Origin: Arcobacter cloacae
GTDB lineage: Bacteria; Campylobacterota; Campylobacteria; Campylobacterales; Arcobacteraceae
Length of the DNA: 64,000 nucleotides
NCBI RefSeq assembly: GCF_013201935.1
Contig: NZ_CP053833.1
Span: 2,170,001-2,234,000 of the forward strand
Direction: 5' to 3'
In this document: positions 62,201 to 64,000 of the stretch, in pieces
Layout: every line of letters begins with the position of its first letter
How positions within the stretch are numbered: the first letter of the stretch is position 1
Made by a program: the position numbers and the translations under genes
The notes under the pieces: model-generated
Told to the model about the DNA's origin: nothing
Seen by the model: only the letters and a program-made list of their open reading frames with translations
The model's database searches: none

Positions 62201-62554
62201 CTTATACAAACACTTATTTGCGTATAAACTCTCTTTTGAATTTATAGTGATATTATGTTTTCCATGTGATGCACTATTTCCTATTTTTCTTATAACATGC
62301 AATTCATTTATAAGCTCTGTTGGAAGAATCTCTGCAAAAGTAGGATGAGTAATAAGTTCAAAGGTACTAAGTTCATTTAGTAATTTTTCATCTAAATCTT
62401 CATCTATTTCATAGATAAATTTGATAGATTTTTCTAGTGCTTTTCGTGCATAAAATGCTGAAACTTCTGGGTCATCTAATACATTTGATTCTGCTTTTAT
62501 ACAATCACTTGCTAATATAGCAAACTCATCTTTTAAAAATGAAAAGTTACTCAT
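59267..62554 (-). CDS. hsdR: Type I restriction enzyme, R subunit (HsdR)
   Basis: The 1095-residue motor and nuclease subunit of a type I restriction-modification system. N terminus (1-110) is a DUF4145-like helical domain. A coiled coil (about 145-190) follows. The nuclease site is D244 ... E259-A-K261 (PD-(D/E)xK; ADYVIWDEDDTPLAVIEAKK). The SF2 translocase has Walker A ATGTGKT (residues 373-379), DEAH box at 464-467, and the later motif QMIGRGTRLCPNLL. The C terminus is helical. No frameshift is seen, so it should be active. It is 9 bases after hsdS. Confidence 0.95.
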   Translation of the reverse strand: MSNFSFLKDEFAILASDCIKAESNVLDDPEVSAFYARKALEKSIKFIYEIDEDLDEKLLNELSTFELITHPTFAEILPTELINELHVIRKIGNSASHGKHNITINSKESLYANKCLYKFQKWIVEVYSNYEVNGDYDVLNIAKPKVEKIDDKQIQEKDKLKEENEKLLQELELLKQSLPKFTKEQKKIKREKVSTLEGLSEAQTRALLIDLELREAGYTTENFTKKKDIEYKLTLENGDTGYADYVIWDEDDTPLAVIEAKKYSKSISAGKYQAQLYAQALSKKFDKDVLIFVTNGKIIEYSNDVYPFREIHSFFPKSELKRILQQKKAIQNNKPSTYAINENITDRTYQKRVIKSVLKEFEANKRRALLVMATGTGKTRVSASLSDVLIRADWVRKVLFLADRVELVKQAKNNFNEYLSETCTNLGDEKDLDSRMHFGTYETVHNLIKNAEYNSAYFDLIIVDEAHRTIYKKYKAIFEYFDAFILGLTATPTDEVHRNTYEFFQTDDKEPTDSYSLDIAIKDGNLVPFKAKEIDLGIVKRGIKYEDLSEDEKEEYESKFEEDEEEISSSEINERVLNKETNEEVLKKLHSDGLKINDGNKIGKTIIFARNKKHAEYIKEIFDLLYPHRTKEAEIIHSEISHKDTLMDNFKNPNRNPQIAISVDMLDTGIDVPEILNLVFFKPVKSKTKFWQMIGRGTRLCPNLLGDGINKKEFYIFDFGMNFTYFGLTPEGMPSSKSTSLQERLFLKRVGLIRILEEGEFKKELVSIVKTQIDNLDLGDYRLKKHRFIIEELQTLDLNIITDKVYEDIKTISDYIEDNTKFETQRFQMEILNSQELSIKAKDNKSYIESLKERCKILKSKANTIHTIKNKIEVIDKVLENKYNFLNIDDLEIIRKELEDIADLSIERGNNNPVKTNFRDEILEIREHNSNDFVDKASIQTEIQKRLKEYLDNLVLIQQLEKSKLITSLDIENIKHYVFDIEKNIKDKLEENNDFETLLEDIINSTDKQVANKILDNFISLGNYSSKQIELMTRIKNIVFEKQYINIGKAVSSIKDILGNDNHPLSSEFDKLSENEQDDILDVVKFIEKLEVKVE

Positions 62555-62563
62555 AAAATACTC

Positions 62564-63691
62564 CTATTCTTGGAAACTTTTTTGTAAAAGTGCTTGGAAA
62601 TTTTCTTCTAATTTTTTAAGCTCTTTTTCATAAAGTGATTTTTGTTCTTCTATTTTTTCTATTATTTTTGCGAATTTGTTTTGTATATCGATTGGTGGCA
62701 TACATATAAAAACAGATTTTAATTTAATAATAGTTAGTGCATCTTGAGCAGCACCCTTTGATAATCCTAGAATTTTATTTTTAAATTCCTTGGTTTGAAA
62801 CATGTAAAGTAAAAATTTTTTATTAATATCTATTTTGTAATTTCTCAACCAAATTAAATTTCCATCTTTAAAATAAAATTTTTCATCATCCACCAAATAA
62901 AAATAACCAATTGTTGCACCAACAGCAGTAACTAAAATATCTCCTTTTTGAGGATAGCCGAATTTTGATGCAAAATTTTCAAATGCATCTTTAGAAATAT
63001 ATTCAATTTCTTCTGGCTCAATATTTTTTGATTTTAAAATGATTTCTTTAATTTTGTAAAATGGAATACCTTCTGAAACATAATCTGATTTATATACTCT
63101 TTTAGATGATGTTATTTCACAAATATCATTCAATTCTTTCACTTCCCACCCTCTAGGATTACTAACTGGGTCGCCAAACATATCAATAAAAATAGATTTT
63201 GCAAGAGCATCAAGTTTTGTTATTGATTCTTTTCGTAGTTCTATAAGTTCATTTGCTTTATCTAATGTTTTTGCAATTTGTTTTTGTTTTTCTAGTGATG
63301 GTAAATCAATCTCAATATTTTTAATATCTTTCCAATAAACATGTGGCTGTCCTGCACCTGTTTGGAAAGAATATATTATCTCTTGTTTTGATAATAAAAA
63401 CAAATAAAAATAATCTAAATTTATATTTTCATTTACTTCAATTACAGTACAATCAGAAGCCCAAATTGGATAAGTATGTTTCCAAACAAATCCAGCATTC
63501 GCACCACTTGAACTAATCGTAATTGTATTTGTATTGTAATTTGCATGACTAGAAAAATATGCTATGCTCTTACCTGCTGCAATTACGGGGAAATCACCTT
63601 TATCTCTATAATTTTTGGGTAAATTTTTACCTTTAGCAACATTAATAAATTTTTTATCAGCTAATTCAAATAACTTAACTTTCTTATTCAT
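62564..63691 (-). CDS. hsdS: Type I restriction enzyme, specificity subunit (HsdS)
   Basis: A 375-residue HsdS with two target-recognition domains (about 1-140 and 180-340), each followed by a conserved helical spacer. The phrase KSIFIDMFGDPVSNPRGWEV is the typical link between the halves. The C-terminal spacer ends KLEENFQALLQKSFQE. The pair of TRDs defines a bipartite target that cannot be read from sequence alone. It overlaps hsdM by 8 bases. Confidence 0.92.
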   Translation of the reverse strand: MNKKVKLFELADKKFINVAKGKNLPKNYRDKGDFPVIAAGKSIAYFSSHANYNTNTITISSSGANAGFVWKHTYPIWASDCTVIEVNENINLDYFYLFLLSKQEIIYSFQTGAGQPHVYWKDIKNIEIDLPSLEKQKQIAKTLDKANELIELRKESITKLDALAKSIFIDMFGDPVSNPRGWEVKELNDICEITSSKRVYKSDYVSEGIPFYKIKEIILKSKNIEPEEIEYISKDAFENFASKFGYPQKGDILVTAVGATIGYFYLVDDEKFYFKDGNLIWLRNYKIDINKKFLLYMFQTKEFKNKILGLSKGAAQDALTIIKLKSVFICMPPIDIQNKFAKIIEKIEEQKSLYEKELKKLEENFQALLQKSFQE

Positions 63692-64000
63692 TAATCAACT
63701 CTTTTAATTCTTCTAATCCAACACTTATTTTAGAGTTTATAAATTCCAAATCTTCAAGTATTTTGCTAGGTGTATCATAAGAGATAGTTTCATAAACTGT
63801 CTCTTTGTATCTGTTGATACTTAGGTCAAAATCAGCTTTTTCTATTTCAGCTATTGGAACAAAAAAGCTTTTATCTGTTCTTGTTCTTTTTGTTTCATTT
63901 TCAAGATTTTTAAATCTTTCTAAAATATCAGGAATATCACTTCCCTCACAAGCAGTTCTATTGTCATTTAGAGTAAAGCCATCATTTTGCATATCATAAA
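63684..64000 (-). CDS. hsdM: Type I restriction enzyme, methyltransferase subunit (HsdM), C-terminal end (cut by window edge)
   Basis: The frame is open to the right edge. The visible 105 or so residues begin FYDMQNDGFTLNDNR, which matches the end of the HsdM catalytic domain ('vwfyd...dg.sld.kR'), and continue with a helical tail (EIEKADFDLSINRYKETVYE, the usual 'I...gydLn..rY' phrase). The catalytic NPPF motif lies outside. HsdM with HsdS methylates the target and with HsdR restricts it. Confidence 0.92.
   Translation of the reverse strand, partial: YDMQNDGFTLNDNRTACEGSDIPDILERFKNLENETKRTRTDKSFFVPIAEIEKADFDLSINRYKETVYETISYDTPSKILEDLEFINSKISVGLEELKELINE

Overview
The window is AT-rich, densely packed chromosomal DNA from a Campylobacterota bacterium, most likely Arcobacter sensu lato (the Aliarcobacter group). 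Three things point there. The flagellar set has an epsilon-type composition: two-domain FliY, an FlgJ with only the rod-binding domain, and an FlgE/FlgE2 pair. The gene order glyQ - Nif3-like - HP0958-like zinc ribbon protein - waaA - rluA matches what I recall from Helicobacter pylori. The voltage-gated sodium channel at about 52 kb is nearly identical, from memory, to the crystallised Arcobacter butzleri NavAb, with the filter Glu at the same residue number.

Region 1 (1-31.4 kb) is one large flagellar/chemotaxis locus. On the minus strand, in transcription order from cheY, it reads: cheY, a CheZ-like gene, flgF-type rod gene, flgB, fliF, fliG, fliH; fliN, flgD, flgE2, flgE; a coiled-coil membrane protein and a secreted TPR protein; flaG-like, fliY, motA, motB, flgJ, flgN-like, flgA-like, flhF, flhG; a small membrane protein, fliE, flgC, fliK, fliR, flhB, a second secreted TPR protein, fliI, flgL and flhA (cut by the left edge). 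Sigma70-type -10 boxes are visible before cheY, fliN, the flaG-like gene and, divergently on the plus strand, flgG. flgG is followed by two uncharacterised genes. The locus supplies the export gate, C-ring, rod, hook and stator, but no fliM, fliA, flgM, rpoN or flagellin gene lies in this window. The strangest protein is the CheZ-like one. It begins with a FliM-type CheY-docking peptide and carries more such peptides before its phosphatase helix.

Region 2 (31.4-50.3 kb) is housekeeping: rimM, khpA, rpsP, ffh; a purE - glutaredoxin-like - glyQ - Nif3 - HP0958-like - waaA - rluA operon ending in a clear terminator; a glycosyltransferase-like protein and a U32 peptidase/TrhP-like protein; a large chemoreceptor with two Cache domains and a C-terminal CZB domain; recN and nadK; and the str operon rpsL-rpsG-fusA.

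Region 3 (50.3-64 kb) is accessory. It holds a DUF2971-type gene whose ribosome-binding site sits in the loop of a perfect 12-bp inverted repeat, a ParA-like ATPase with a small partner and the NavAb-type channel, a two-cupin protein, a 348-bp gap with an orphan terminator, a four-gene membrane/envelope operon of unknown function, and a type I restriction-modification operon (hsdM cut by the right edge, hsdS, hsdR). The four-gene operon is the best candidate for an undescribed system. It encodes a small OB-fold membrane protein, a glycine-zipper/OmpA lipoprotein, a multi-pass membrane protein with three zinc ribbons, and a secreted VWA-like protein. I saw no tRNA or rRNA genes, CRISPR arrays or insertion sequences.
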